Positions 35,307 through 44,124 are shown, counted from the first letter of the stretch. The stretch is DNA of 57,879 bases from Lentimicrobiaceae bacterium (GCA_015061365.1 SUWS01000010.1:1-57879), one strand, 5' to 3'. Made by a program: numbers and translations. Notes: generated by a model from the letters alone, not told the origin.

Positions 35307-36094
35307 AATTAAGAAATGTAAGACTTCAGTTTATAACACATTATACCGAGCGATATTCTTACATCGACTCGGCTCGTATCGCGCTCGAAGGTGGCTGCCG
35401 TTGGGTACAGTTACGAATGAAAGATGCAGATGAAACTTTGTTAGAAGAGACGGCTCTCATAGTACAGGAGATGTGCAAAGAATACGACGCGACATTCATC
35501 ATCGACGATAACGTTCATCTTTGTAAGAAGATAAAAGCTGACGGTGTGCATCTCGGTAAGAACGATATGCCTATTGCGGAAGCGAGAAAGATTCTCGGCG
35601 ATGATTTCATTATCGGCGCGACGGTCAATACTTTTGATGATGTATTATTATGTCAACAGTCAACAGACAAAAGACAAAAGACTTTGTCCCCGTTCCCGTC
35701 CCCAGCACCCGTTCCTAATTATTTTGGTTGTGGTCCTTTTCGTTTTACATCAACGAAGAAAAATCTCGCTCCGATATTAGGGTTAGATGGTTATCGTGAG
35801 ATCATGAAAAAGATGAAGGAAAACAATATCGACATTCCGCTTGTCGCGATAGGAGGCATCACCAATGACGATGTGACAGATTTGATGAAGACCGGCATCG
35901 ACGGAATAGCTATCAGTGGCAGCGTTTTGAGAGCGGAAAACCCCGTTGAAACAATGTACAATTTACAATTAACAGTTAACAGTTTGAGCTTTGTATGGCG
36001 AAAGACAATAGGTGAGTGTGGAGTGAAACGGAACGCCTGCCGAGGAGTGAATGATGGAAGCACAGATTTTCAATGGAGGCGCTTTGTTTTGTAG
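35303..36094 (+). CDS. thiE: Thiamine-phosphate synthase ThiE with repeat-derived insert and tail
   Basis: The core matches ThiE, which joins HMP-PP and thiazole phosphate. Features: WVQLRMKDA at residue 34, IIDDNVHLCKKIKADGVHLGKNDMP at 66, GATVNT at 105, GCGPFRFTSTKKN at 142, and VAIGGITNDDV with GIAISGSVLRAENPVE near the end. Residues 117-138 (QQSTDKRQKTLSPFPSPAPV) interrupt the usual short loop and are encoded by the GTCAAC word repeat. The natural end is expected near residue 219; beyond it about 45 residues are encoded by an ACAATTTACAATTAACAG tract and more repeat DNA. Length 263 against about 205-215 usual. Catalytic segments are intact, so activity is plausible. Confidence 0.9.
   Translation: MKLRNVRLQFITHYTERYSYIDSARIALEGGCRWVQLRMKDADETLLEETALIVQEMCKEYDATFIIDDNVHLCKKIKADGVHLGKNDMPIAEARKILGDDFIIGATVNTFDDVLLCQQSTDKRQKTLSPFPSPAPVPNYFGCGPFRFTSTKKNLAPILGLDGYREIMKKMKENNIDIPLVAIGGITNDDVTDLMKTGIDGIAISGSVLRAENPVETMYNLQLTVNSLSFVWRKTIGECGVKRNACRGVNDGSTDFQWRRFVL
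35652..35697 (+). repeat. GTCAAC word repeat inside thiE
   Basis: GTCAACAGTCAACAGACAAAAGACAAAAGACTTTGTC, read in the same frame as the thiD insert (both give QQSTD...Q). Confidence 0.8.
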
Positions 36095-36104
36095 TAGCCT
36101 CTAT

Positions 36105-36196
36105 GCGTTAGGGATTGAAGCGGCATCCTTTGCGAGCGCAGTTTACGGAGCGAGCAAAGATATAGCGGAAAACCCGACGGCGGAGCCGGAACGCCC
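36105..36196 (-). repeat. 84-bp dispersed repeat, copy 3 (inverted, diverged)
   Basis: On the plus strand it runs GCGTTAGGGATTG...GGAACGCCC, the complement order of copies at 25653 and 41911, with substitutions and a short insertion. Confidence 0.75.
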
Positions 36197-36297
36197 AAAG
36201 GCAATTTACAATTTACAATTAACAGTTAACAGTTGTTTAGACGCTTTAATTATACCAATGAAAATTAACAATAATTAATTGACAGCCTTAAAATGCA

Positions 36298-37967
<1,670 letters not shown>

Positions 37968-38016
37968 CAATTAACAATTAACAATTGACAATTAACAATT
38001 AACAATTGACAATGTA

Positions 38017-38070
38017 GAGACGCGTCGATCACATCTATAAAAATAAACAATAATGTGATTGACACGTCTC
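38017..38070. repeat. GAGACG palindromic repeat, copy 6
   Basis: Arms GAGACGCGTCGATCACAT and ATGTGATTGACACGTCTC. Its arms differ from copies 2-3 at both partner positions, keeping pairing. Confidence 0.75.
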
Positions 38071-38114
38071 AGGAATGATAAATTGACATGTATGAATATA
38101 TGTCTAAAATTGAG

Positions 38115-38203
38115 ATGATTTATAAAAATTAAATAAAAATTATTAACCAAAAACAGACTGTTGACTGTTGTCCGTAGTCTGTTGACATAAATAAAAAATA
38201 ATT
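38115..38203 (+). promoter_or_regulatory. Leader of thi4, shared with thiC
   Basis: Same word order as 36298-36383, including ACAGACTGTTGACTGTTGTC and GTAGTCTGTTGAC ahead of an A-rich spacer and the ATG. Confidence 0.5.
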
Positions 38204-38974
38204 ATGATCGAAAAAAAAGTATCGCAGGGAATTATCAGTACCTATTTCAGTAAGTTAGAAAAGAATTTAGATTTGGATGTCGCTATTGTCGGTGGCGGAC
38301 CTTCTGGCATTGTTGCGGCTTATTATCTCGCCAAAGCCGGCTTGAAAGTAGCGCAGTTCGACAGGAAGTTATCACCTGGCGGCGGCATGTGGGGAGGCGC
38401 TATGATGTTCAACCAGATTGTGGTGCAGGAAGAAGCGCTCCACATCATCAAGGAGTTCGACATCAATTACGAGAAATATGACGAGAACCTTTACGTCATG
38501 GATTCGGTGGAGAGCACCTCGGCTCTTCTTTACAAAGCAGTTCATGCCGGAGCAACGATTTTCAACTGTTATTCTGTTGAAGACGTCATCTTTAAGAACG
38601 ATGTCGTGAGTGGCGTCGTCGTCAACTGGACACCTGTCTTGCGCGAAGGCATGCACGTCGATCCGTTGAATATCATGGCGAGATGCGTCATCGACGGCAC
38701 GGGTCACGACAGCGAGATGTGCAGGACGGTAGCTCGCAAGAACGGCATTCATCTCGCCACCGACACTGGCGATGTCATCGGAGAACGTTCTTTAGATGTC
38801 GTCTCAGGAGAAGAGGAAGTCGTCAACGGAACAAAAGAAATCTACCCAGGACTTTATGTCTGTGGTATGGCAGCTTCGGCAGTGAGCGGCACACCACGCA
38901 TGGGACCTATCTTCGGCGGGATGTTGCTCTCTGGAAAGAAAGTCGCGGAGATGATAATTGATAAATTGATTTGA
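38204..38974 (+). CDS. thi4: Thi4-type ADP-thiazole synthase, sulfide-dependent form
   Basis: This 256-residue flavin-fold protein is of the Thi4 family, making the thiamine thiazole precursor from NAD, glycine and sulfur. Motifs: DVAIVGGGPSGIVAAYYLAKAGLKV near residues 25-49, DRKLSPGGGMWGGAMMFN at 53-70, MDSVESTSALLYKA at 99-112, and the end RMGPIFGGMLLSGKKVAEMI. At the position of the sacrificial Cys of yeast Thi4 (before MDP) this protein has His151 (GMHVDP), as in sulfide-using archaeal enzymes. No thiS, thiF, thiG or thiH is visible, so Thi4 appears to be the thiazole route here. Confidence 0.93.
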   Translation: MIEKKVSQGIISTYFSKLEKNLDLDVAIVGGGPSGIVAAYYLAKAGLKVAQFDRKLSPGGGMWGGAMMFNQIVVQEEALHIIKEFDINYEKYDENLYVMDSVESTSALLYKAVHAGATIFNCYSVEDVIFKNDVVSGVVVNWTPVLREGMHVDPLNIMARCVIDGTGHDSEMCRTVARKNGIHLATDTGDVIGERSLDVVSGEEEVVNGTKEIYPGLYVCGMAASAVSGTPRMGPIFGGMLLSGKKVAEMIIDKLI

Positions 38975-39250
38975 AGTTAGGAATTGTTATCTTGCTAATC
39001 CAAAGAATGTTGTTTCTCAATTGCTGAGTGAAACTCTCTCGCAAAGTCGCAAAGGTCGCAGAGATAATCACAAAATACTTTGCGTTTCTTTGCGTCTCTG
39101 CGGGAGAATAAAATTGAAAATTGCGTTACAGTTATCTGTAAACTGCCGACAATTGATAGCTGACAACAAGTCGCAAAGGTCGCAGAGATAATCGCATGAT
39201 ACTTTGCGTTTCTTTGCGTCTCTGCGAGAAAAAATGACAGATGAGTGAAA
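38975..39250. repeat. Two copies of a CTTTGCG/CTCTGCG repeat
   Basis: Copies at 39037-39107 and 39169-39230 share GTCGCAAAGGTCGCAGAGAT and ACTTTGCGTTTCTTTGCGTC then TCTGCG. Each is partly self-complementary. A related copy is at 48819-48888. No gene seen. Confidence 0.8.
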
Positions 39251-39835
39251 ATGAAATTAATCGCGATAACAAAACCTGATTTTTACGATGGCGAGGCTGC
39301 TTTCATCAAGAGGTTGTTTGAGAGCGGCTTCGACATTGTTCATCTTCGGAAACCTTGTTGTAGGGACGTGGCTCGCTGCGTCCACAACAACGACGTGGCT
39401 CGCCGCGTCCATATCGACTGTATATGTAATATTTTAAACGAATTATCATCGGAAGAAAGAAGTAGAATCGTCGTCCACGATTATCCTGAGTTATATGAAG
39501 AATTTTCGTTGAAAGGTATTCATATAAATAAAAACATTGTAAAATATCCAGAAGGTTATCAAGGATCTAAGACGCGTTCTTGTCATTCGTTAGAAGAGGT
39601 GAAACTGTATAAAGACGATTTCGACTATGTTTTTTTAAGTCCTATTTTCGACAGCATTTCAAAGCAAGGATATAAGTCGGCGTTCACGCAAGATGAGTTG
39701 AGACGTGCATCGCAAGAAGGAATTATTGATGAGAAAGTCGTTGCCTTAGGTGGCGTTACATACGACAAGATTTCTTTATTGAAGGACTTAGGTTTCGGTG
39801 GCGCCGCCATGATGGGAGGGGTTTTTATAAATTGA
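39251..39835 (+). CDS. Second ThiE/TenI-like protein with repeat-derived insert
   Basis: This 194-residue TIM-barrel protein of the ThiE/TenI superfamily starts MKLIAITKPDFYDGE and has DIVHLRKP at 28, RIVVHDYPELYEEFSLKGIHIN at 72, YVFLSPIFDSISKQGYKSAF, VVALGGVTYDKI and GGAAMMGGVF. These fit the thiamine-phosphate synthase-like paralogue common in Bacteroidota; catalytic activity is uncertain. Residues 36-55 (CCRDVARCVHNNDVARRVHI) are encoded by two tandem palindromes GGACGTGGCTCGC(T/C)GCGTCC that also occur outside genes at 44101. ATG 39251 is preferred over a GTG at 39245. Confidence 0.8.
   Translation: MKLIAITKPDFYDGEAAFIKRLFESGFDIVHLRKPCCRDVARCVHNNDVARRVHIDCICNILNELSSEERSRIVVHDYPELYEEFSLKGIHINKNIVKYPEGYQGSKTRSCHSLEEVKLYKDDFDYVFLSPIFDSISKQGYKSAFTQDELRRASQEGIIDEKVVALGGVTYDKISLLKDLGFGGAAMMGGVFIN
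39364..39410. repeat. Tandem GGACGTGGCTCGCNGCGTCC palindromes inside the second thiE-like gene
   Basis: Two near-identical palindromes at 39364-39383 and 39392-39410, in frame. A third, better-paired copy is intergenic at 44101-44124. Confidence 0.8.
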
Positions 39836-39987
39836 AAGTTGAAAGTTGAAAATTTGAGAATCTGAGAAATTGAAAACCTGAGAAATTGATATGAAGTGTT
39901 GTCATAATGAAGTGGATTTATTGAAGTCTCATCAAAATAATTCGTATATTTTCTCTACAAAGATACGTTCTTTTCGAAAAATATCAA

Positions 39988-39995
39988 TATCTTTG
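39988..39995 (+). promoter_or_regulatory. -7 promoter element of DUF6624 gene
   Basis: TATCTTTG, an exact match, 26 bases before the ATG at 40022. Confidence 0.6.
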
Positions 39996-40021
39996 CGGTG
40001 AAATCATTGAAATAATAACGT

Positions 40022-40801
40022 ATGAGAAGATTTGTTTGCTTGATTATCTTGGTAAAGTTATTGGGTGTACTAGATGTTTATAGCCAAAAGCAAGAATCGA
40101 ACTTTCAATTGATGGCAGACAGTTGTTATGTATATTTGGAGAAACAGGACAGTGTTTCTTTTATCAATACGCTATCTCAGCTTTATGAAGCATATCTTAA
40201 GGAAAATGATACCTATTATCAAATTTCTCAAAAGTTGGAAAGAATTCTGTTGGAAGATCAGAGTATTCGTTTGTTGTACCTTGATGCTCGAAAAAATAAA
40301 GTGGAGCTTGTTGGATGTATACGGACTTATATGAATGAAATAGATAAAAGAAATAGCTTGTATGCTTTTTCTGTCTTGAAGGAGCATGGTTGGTTGACAA
40401 CCGATGAAATTAGTGAAAGAGCAAATGAGGCTTTATTCCTGATTGTTCAACATTGCAATGATGAGGAGTTACAAATTCAATGCCTTGATATGTTGAAAGA
40501 AAAGTTGACGGAATATCCTACCGAAAAATGGCATTACGCTTTTTTGACAGATAGATTTGCTATGAATCAAGGCAAGGAACAGGTCTATGGAACTCAAAAG
40601 ATTATCAGAAAGGGGATTCCTTATATTGTTCCATTGAAATATCCAGAAAAAGTAGATTCGTTGCGGACTGAAATGGGATTATCTCCATTATGGGACGAAT
40701 TGAACGAAGAATATGATAGTGAATGGGACTTGGAAAAATACTTCCAAGATCTGCCATTAATAAAACAAATATACGACGAATATTGCAGTAAGCGTCATTG
40801 A
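40022..40801 (+). CDS. DUF6624-like secreted protein
   Basis: This 259-residue protein has an N-terminal signal peptide (MRRFVCLIILVKLLGVLDVYS). The C-terminal half, with EHGWLTTDEISERANEALFLIVQHCNDEELQ, then YAFLTDRFAMNQGKEQVYGTQ and PLKYPEKVDSLRTEMGLSPL, matches DUF6624, a family of unknown function. Codon use looks more AT-rich than in the thi genes, which might mean recent acquisition. Its own promoter and a very strong terminator make it a one-gene unit. Confidence 0.7.
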   Translation: MRRFVCLIILVKLLGVLDVYSQKQESNFQLMADSCYVYLEKQDSVSFINTLSQLYEAYLKENDTYYQISQKLERILLEDQSIRLLYLDARKNKVELVGCIRTYMNEIDKRNSLYAFSVLKEHGWLTTDEISERANEALFLIVQHCNDEELQIQCLDMLKEKLTEYPTEKWHYAFLTDRFAMNQGKEQVYGTQKIIRKGIPYIVPLKYPEKVDSLRTEMGLSPLWDELNEEYDSEWDLEKYFQDLPLIKQIYDEYCSKRH

Positions 40802-40818
40802 AATAGTTCGCTTAAACA

Positions 40819-40890
40819 ATATAATGTGCGTAAATCAGCGGAATCGATAATAAAAGAGAGATTCCGCTGATTTACGCACATTTTTTTCTT
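40819..40890 (+). terminator. Perfect 23-bp stem intrinsic terminator
   Basis: AATGTGCGTAAATCAGCGGAATC-like arm pairs fully with GATTCCGCTGATTTACGCAC plus ATT and is followed by a T-run. Arms are perfect over about 23 bp, unusually long for a terminator. Confidence 0.8.
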
Positions 40891-40917
40891 GATTCTTATC
40901 TAATAGTCAATGGATGC

Positions 40918-41040
40918 TTACTCGATACTTATCCCCATTTTCTGCATCAAGAAACAAGCATTCATATTTTGAGCGTCCCCTTCTCTAAGCTTGTAGGAGA
41001 AGGTGAGTTCATCGTTTTGAATGTCGGCTTCAAAACAACT
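40918..41040 (-). pseudogene. Fragment resembling the C-terminus of a MutS-related protein
   Basis: Minus-strand codons give ADIQNDELTFSYKLREGDAQ then NMNACFLMQKMGI, resembling the end of MutS-like ATPases of Bacteroidota (the YKL-EG-NA-LL--MGI pattern). No Walker motifs or upstream body are present, so only a stub remains between the DUF6624 and carbonic anhydrase genes. Recognised by motif only. Confidence 0.45.
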
Positions 41041-41110
41041 GAAAAATATTGGTGTCCGAAAAAATATTTGAAAAAGCTGTAACATTGTTGGATGTTCTAA
41101 GTTTATTATG

Positions 41111-41118
41111 TATGTTTG
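41111..41118 (+). promoter_or_regulatory. -7 promoter element of carbonic anhydrase gene
   Basis: TATGTTTG, an exact TAnnTTTG match, 25 bases before the ATG at 41144. Confidence 0.55.
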
Positions 41119-41143
41119 TACCATCAAATTTAAAACTATCATT

Positions 41144-41800
41144 ATGAAAAAAGTCTGCTTGAAATTATTATTGTTTTCTTTGTTTTTTACTCTGATCTCA
41201 TGTGAAAATGACAAGAAAGTTGATATTCCTACAACGTCGCAGAAAGCCTTGGAAGCGTTGATAGAAGGTAACAAACGTTATGTTGAAGGCGCGATGATTC
41301 ATCCTAACTGTGATATGAAAAGGGTTAAAGAGACAGCACCTCATCAGGAGCCTTTTGCGGCTGTTGTCGGCTGCTCCGATTCGAGAGTCCCGGTAGAAAT
41401 AGTTTTCGATCAGGGCGTAGGTGATATTTTCGTGATACGAACTGCAGGTAATAATATTGATGGTAAGATGATTATGGGTAGCATTGAATATGCCGTCGAT
41501 CATCTTGGCGTCAAGGTGCTCTTGGTGCTTGGCCATGGCTCCTGCGGCGGCGTCACTTCCGCTATCACCGGTGGCGCACATCATGGCGAGATAGGGAAGT
41601 TGTTGCATTGTATTCAAGAAGATATACCGGAATATATCGGCAAGACAGAGCTTTTGGATGAGGCTATCAGACATCATGCCGACGTTCAGATTGAGGAAAT
41701 TCTAAACAACGAATTGATAAAGGAAAAAGTCGATGATGGTGAGCTTATTGTGAAAGCTGCATATTACAATATAAATACAGGTGTGGTTGAGATACAATGA
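41144..41800 (+). CDS. Beta-carbonic anhydrase with lipoprotein signal
   Basis: This 218-residue beta-class carbonic anhydrase interconverts CO2 and bicarbonate. Zinc ligands and dyad are Cys77, Asp79 and Arg81 (GCSDSRVP), His131 and Cys134 (GHGSCGGV). The first 20 residues form a lipoprotein signal with lipobox LISC20, so the enzyme should be anchored outside the cytoplasm rather than cytosolic as most beta enzymes are. Start at ATG 41144, behind the -7 box. Confidence 0.92.
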   Translation: MKKVCLKLLLFSLFFTLISCENDKKVDIPTTSQKALEALIEGNKRYVEGAMIHPNCDMKRVKETAPHQEPFAAVVGCSDSRVPVEIVFDQGVGDIFVIRTAGNNIDGKMIMGSIEYAVDHLGVKVLLVLGHGSCGGVTSAITGGAHHGEIGKLLHCIQEDIPEYIGKTELLDEAIRHHADVQIEEILNNELIKEKVDDGELIVKAAYYNINTGVVEIQ

Positions 41801-41829
41801 TTTCCATAAATTGCTTTGCAAACGATTTA

Positions 41830-41910
41830 TTAATTGTACATCGTTAACTGTTAACTGTTAATCGTTAACTGTTAACTGTTAATTGTTAATTGTTAACTGT
41901 TAATTGTTTT
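41830..41910. repeat. GTTAACTGTTAATTGTTAA word-repeat tract
   Basis: Many tandem copies of TTAACTGTTAATTG, directly before the 84-bp dispersed repeat. Confidence 0.75.
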
Positions 41911-41994
41911 GGGCGTTCCGGCTATCGCCGTCGGGCTTTCCGCTATATCTTTTTCCGCTACGCTCCAAAAGGATGCCGCTCCAATCCCTAACGC
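41911..41994 (+). repeat. 84-bp GGGCGTTCCGGC dispersed repeat, copy 2
   Basis: Virtually identical to 25653-25736 over the full length. It ends 42 bp before the ThiD-like/AraC fusion gene. Confidence 0.85.
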
Positions 41995-42036
41995 ATTTGG
42001 GATACGAAAAAAAATAATTACTCATAAATAAACAAA

Positions 42037-43113
42037 ATGCCAAGTCTTGTCCCGATATTGACAATAACAGGTTCTGACGGCGCAGGTGTCGTTGGAATAC
42101 AAGCTGATATAAGAACGATATCCGCTCTCGGCGGTTATGCCCTGACGGCGATAACATCTGTGACGACGCATGATGATAATAGCGCTACTTCCATAAATGA
42201 CATTACGCCCGAGATGATAATAGGACAGGTAAGGGCCGTCGTGAAAGAATGGCATCCAAAGGTTACTAAAATAGGTCTCGTCCGTGATGTTACAGCAATC
42301 AAGATGCTGAAGAAAGAGATTGTTGCCTCGCAGAAAATAGTGTTGGTACCGGGAATATTCTCTTCCGATGGCAGTCAGATAATTCCCGATGCGGCTGTCG
42401 CTGCCATTAAAAAGCATCTCGTTCCTATGGCTACGCTGCTGATATTACGTTGTAACGAAGCGGAAAAGATGCTCGCAATGAAGATCAAGACCGACGACGA
42501 TATGATAAAGGCTGCTCGTGCCTTCGTCGATATGGGCGCGGAATCTGTGCTGCTGCGTGCGTCAAAACATTCCGAAGGACTGCTGACGGCTTTGCTTTAT
42601 GAGAATGAGAATTGTCATTTCTTCACCTCTCACAACACCGAGGGCTGGCAGCGTCATGGTGTAGGCGGCGCACTTTCCTCTGCTATAGCGACTTGTCTCG
42701 CTTTCGGCGACGACATCACAACGGCTTTGGAAAAGGCTCACGATTATATGCACAAACAAGTGGTCTATGCTGTGAAAGAAATAATACAACATTCGAGAAA
42801 GACTGTCATCTACAACAAGCTTATGTCGCTCGTTGCGCAATATTATAATAAATCGCATGATGTTAATTTTTATGCCGATAAGTTGTGCATATCAACACGT
42901 TATCTGTCAAAAGTAACTAATGATGTTGTCGGCGCAAGTCCGAAACAGATTATCTCGGATTATGTGATGAAAGAAGCGAAAATACTTTTAGAATCAACGA
43001 ATTTTAACATACAGGAAATCTCCGATCGTCTCGGATTTACATCGCAGTCGAGGTTCTCTTCTTTCTTTATGAAGTATGAAAGATGTACGCCATCTGATTT
43101 TCGCATGAGATGA
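42037..43113 (+). CDS. ThiD-like pseudokinase fused to AraC-type DNA-binding domain
   Basis: This 358-residue protein has two parts. Residues 5-250 have the ribokinase-like ThiD fold: TGSDGAGVVGIQADIRTISALGGYALTAITSVTTHD from residue 11 and HGVGGALSSAIATC from 207. Key kinase positions are altered against the ThiD 7.5 kb upstream: HGTGC becomes HGVGG (catalytic Cys lost), DPVIVSSTGH becomes VPGIFSSDGS, and KGGH becomes RASKH. Residues 258-358 are a two-helix-turn-helix AraC domain (VNFYADKLCISTRYLSKVTN, then FNIQEISDRLGFTSQSRFSS). I infer a non-catalytic ligand-sensing regulator, perhaps for HMP or a B6 vitamer. It is co-directional with pdxS, 97 bp upstream of it. Confidence 0.85.
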   Translation: MPSLVPILTITGSDGAGVVGIQADIRTISALGGYALTAITSVTTHDDNSATSINDITPEMIIGQVRAVVKEWHPKVTKIGLVRDVTAIKMLKKEIVASQKIVLVPGIFSSDGSQIIPDAAVAAIKKHLVPMATLLILRCNEAEKMLAMKIKTDDDMIKAARAFVDMGAESVLLRASKHSEGLLTALLYENENCHFFTSHNTEGWQRHGVGGALSSAIATCLAFGDDITTALEKAHDYMHKQVVYAVKEIIQHSRKTVIYNKLMSLVAQYYNKSHDVNFYADKLCISTRYLSKVTNDVVGASPKQIISDYVMKEAKILLESTNFNIQEISDRLGFTSQSRFSSFFMKYERCTPSDFRMR

Positions 43114-43123
43114 TTTTACCGTT

Positions 43124-43161
43124 ATCGGAATAATATTTTACAATATCGGAATATAATTTTC
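43124..43161 (+). promoter_or_regulatory. Putative AraC-type operator before pdxS
   Basis: Two 17-bp half-sites in direct repeat, ATCGGAATAATATTTTA (43124-43140) and ATCGGAATATAATTTTC (43145-43161), agree at 14 of 17 positions. Their starts are 21 bp apart, the spacing of classical AraC half-sites. They lie just upstream of the pdxS -7 region. Confidence 0.65.
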
Positions 43162-43181
43162 TTTCGTTTTTTGATAATAAC

Positions 43182-43189
43182 TTTCTTTG
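43182..43189 (+). promoter_or_regulatory. Weak -7 promoter element of pdxS
   Basis: TTTCTTTG, one mismatch to TAnnTTTG, 20 bases before the pdxS ATG. No good -33 TTTG is seen at the right distance, consistent with activator dependence. Confidence 0.45.
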
Positions 43190-43209
43190 CATCGTTTTAA
43201 ATTTTATAA

Positions 43210-44076
43210 ATGATGAAAGAAATAAATCGTGATTTAGCCGTATTATTAAAAGGCGGCGTTATTATGGATGTTACTAATCCGGAGCAGGCTCGTATTGCTG
43301 AGTCTGCTGGTGCTAAGGCTGTTATGGCTTTGGAGAGAGTTCCTGCCGACATCAGAGTCGCGGGTGGCGTCTCGCGTATGAGCGACCCTAAGATGATTCA
43401 GGAGATACAAAAAAGCGTTAACATTCCTGTTATGGCGAAATGTCGTATCGGCCATTTTGTTGAAGCTCAGATACTGGAAGCCATAGGGATAGATTATATC
43501 GACGAGAGTGAGGTTCTTTCGCCTGCCGACGATGTCTATCATGTTGACAAACGTCAGTTTAAGACGCCATTCGTGTGTGGGGCGAGAGATTTAGGTGAGG
43601 CTTTGCGTCGTATCAGCGAAGGCGCCATGATGATCAGGACAAAAGGCGAGGCTGGCACTGGTGACATAGTTCAGGCTGTACGTCACATGCGTATGATGCA
43701 GAGCGAGATAAGAAGAGTCGTCTCTCTTAACATCGACGAATTATATGAAGCTGCCAAAGAGTTGAGAGTTCCTTTTGAGTTGATACAGTATGTGCATGAC
43801 AACGGCAAGTTACCTGTGCCGAACTTTGCTGCCGGAGGTGTCGCCACTCCTGCCGATGCAGCTTTGATGATGCAGTTAGGAGCCGAAGGCGTGTTTGTGG
43901 GAAGCGGCATCTTCAAGAGCGGCGACCCGATGAAAAGAGCCAAGGCGATAGTCAATTCTGTTGCCAACTACAACAATCCGAGTATCTTGGCAGAACTCAG
44001 TGAAGACCTCGGCGAAGCCATGGTAGGAATCAACGAGAACGAAATCAAAATCCTGATGGCGGAGAGAGGAAAATAA
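43210..44076 (+). CDS. pdxS: PLP synthase subunit PdxS
   Basis: This 288-residue TIM-barrel enzyme builds pyridoxal 5'-phosphate from ribose 5-phosphate, glyceraldehyde 3-phosphate and ammonia. Motifs: [19 protein letters not shown] near residue 13, [35 protein letters not shown] with the catalytic Lys, [28 protein letters not shown] and [17 protein letters not shown]. Normal length. The glutaminase partner PdxT, usually adjacent, is not in the window, so it must be elsewhere or free ammonia is used. Preceded by the AraC-type operator and the fusion regulator. Confidence 0.97.
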   Translation: MMKEINRDLAVLLKGGVIMDVTNPEQARIAESAGAKAVMALERVPADIRVAGGVSRMSDPKMIQEIQKSVNIPVMAKCRIGHFVEAQILEAIGIDYIDESEVLSPADDVYHVDKRQFKTPFVCGARDLGEALRRISEGAMMIRTKGEAGTGDIVQAVRHMRMMQSEIRRVVSLNIDELYEAAKELRVPFELIQYVHDNGKLPVPNFAAGGVATPADAALMMQLGAEGVFVGSGIFKSGDPMKRAKAIVNSVANYNNPSILAELSEDLGEAMVGINENEIKILMAERGK

Positions 44077-44100
44077 AAAATATTGACGATTATCATTTGT

Positions 44101-44124
44101 ATGGACGTGGCTTGCTACGTCCAT
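44101..44124. repeat. GGACGTGGCTTGCTACGTCC palindrome
   Basis: A 24-bp palindrome with one G-T step, ATGGACGT against ACGTCCAT. Same family as the two copies inside the second thiE-like gene. It may also terminate pdxS, as T-rich sequence follows. Confidence 0.75.

Larger units (their letters stand above)
37968..38203. repeat. Repeat cluster before thi4
   Basis: An AACAATTAACAATTGACAAT tract (37968-38012), GAGACG palindrome copy 6 (38017-38070), then the shared thi leader (38115-38203). Confidence 0.75.

Noticed and set aside
37968..38012. Possible CRISPR-like array in AACAATTAACAATTGACAAT tract
   Set aside because: It is a short-period tandem word repeat without unique spacers, and no cas gene is present.
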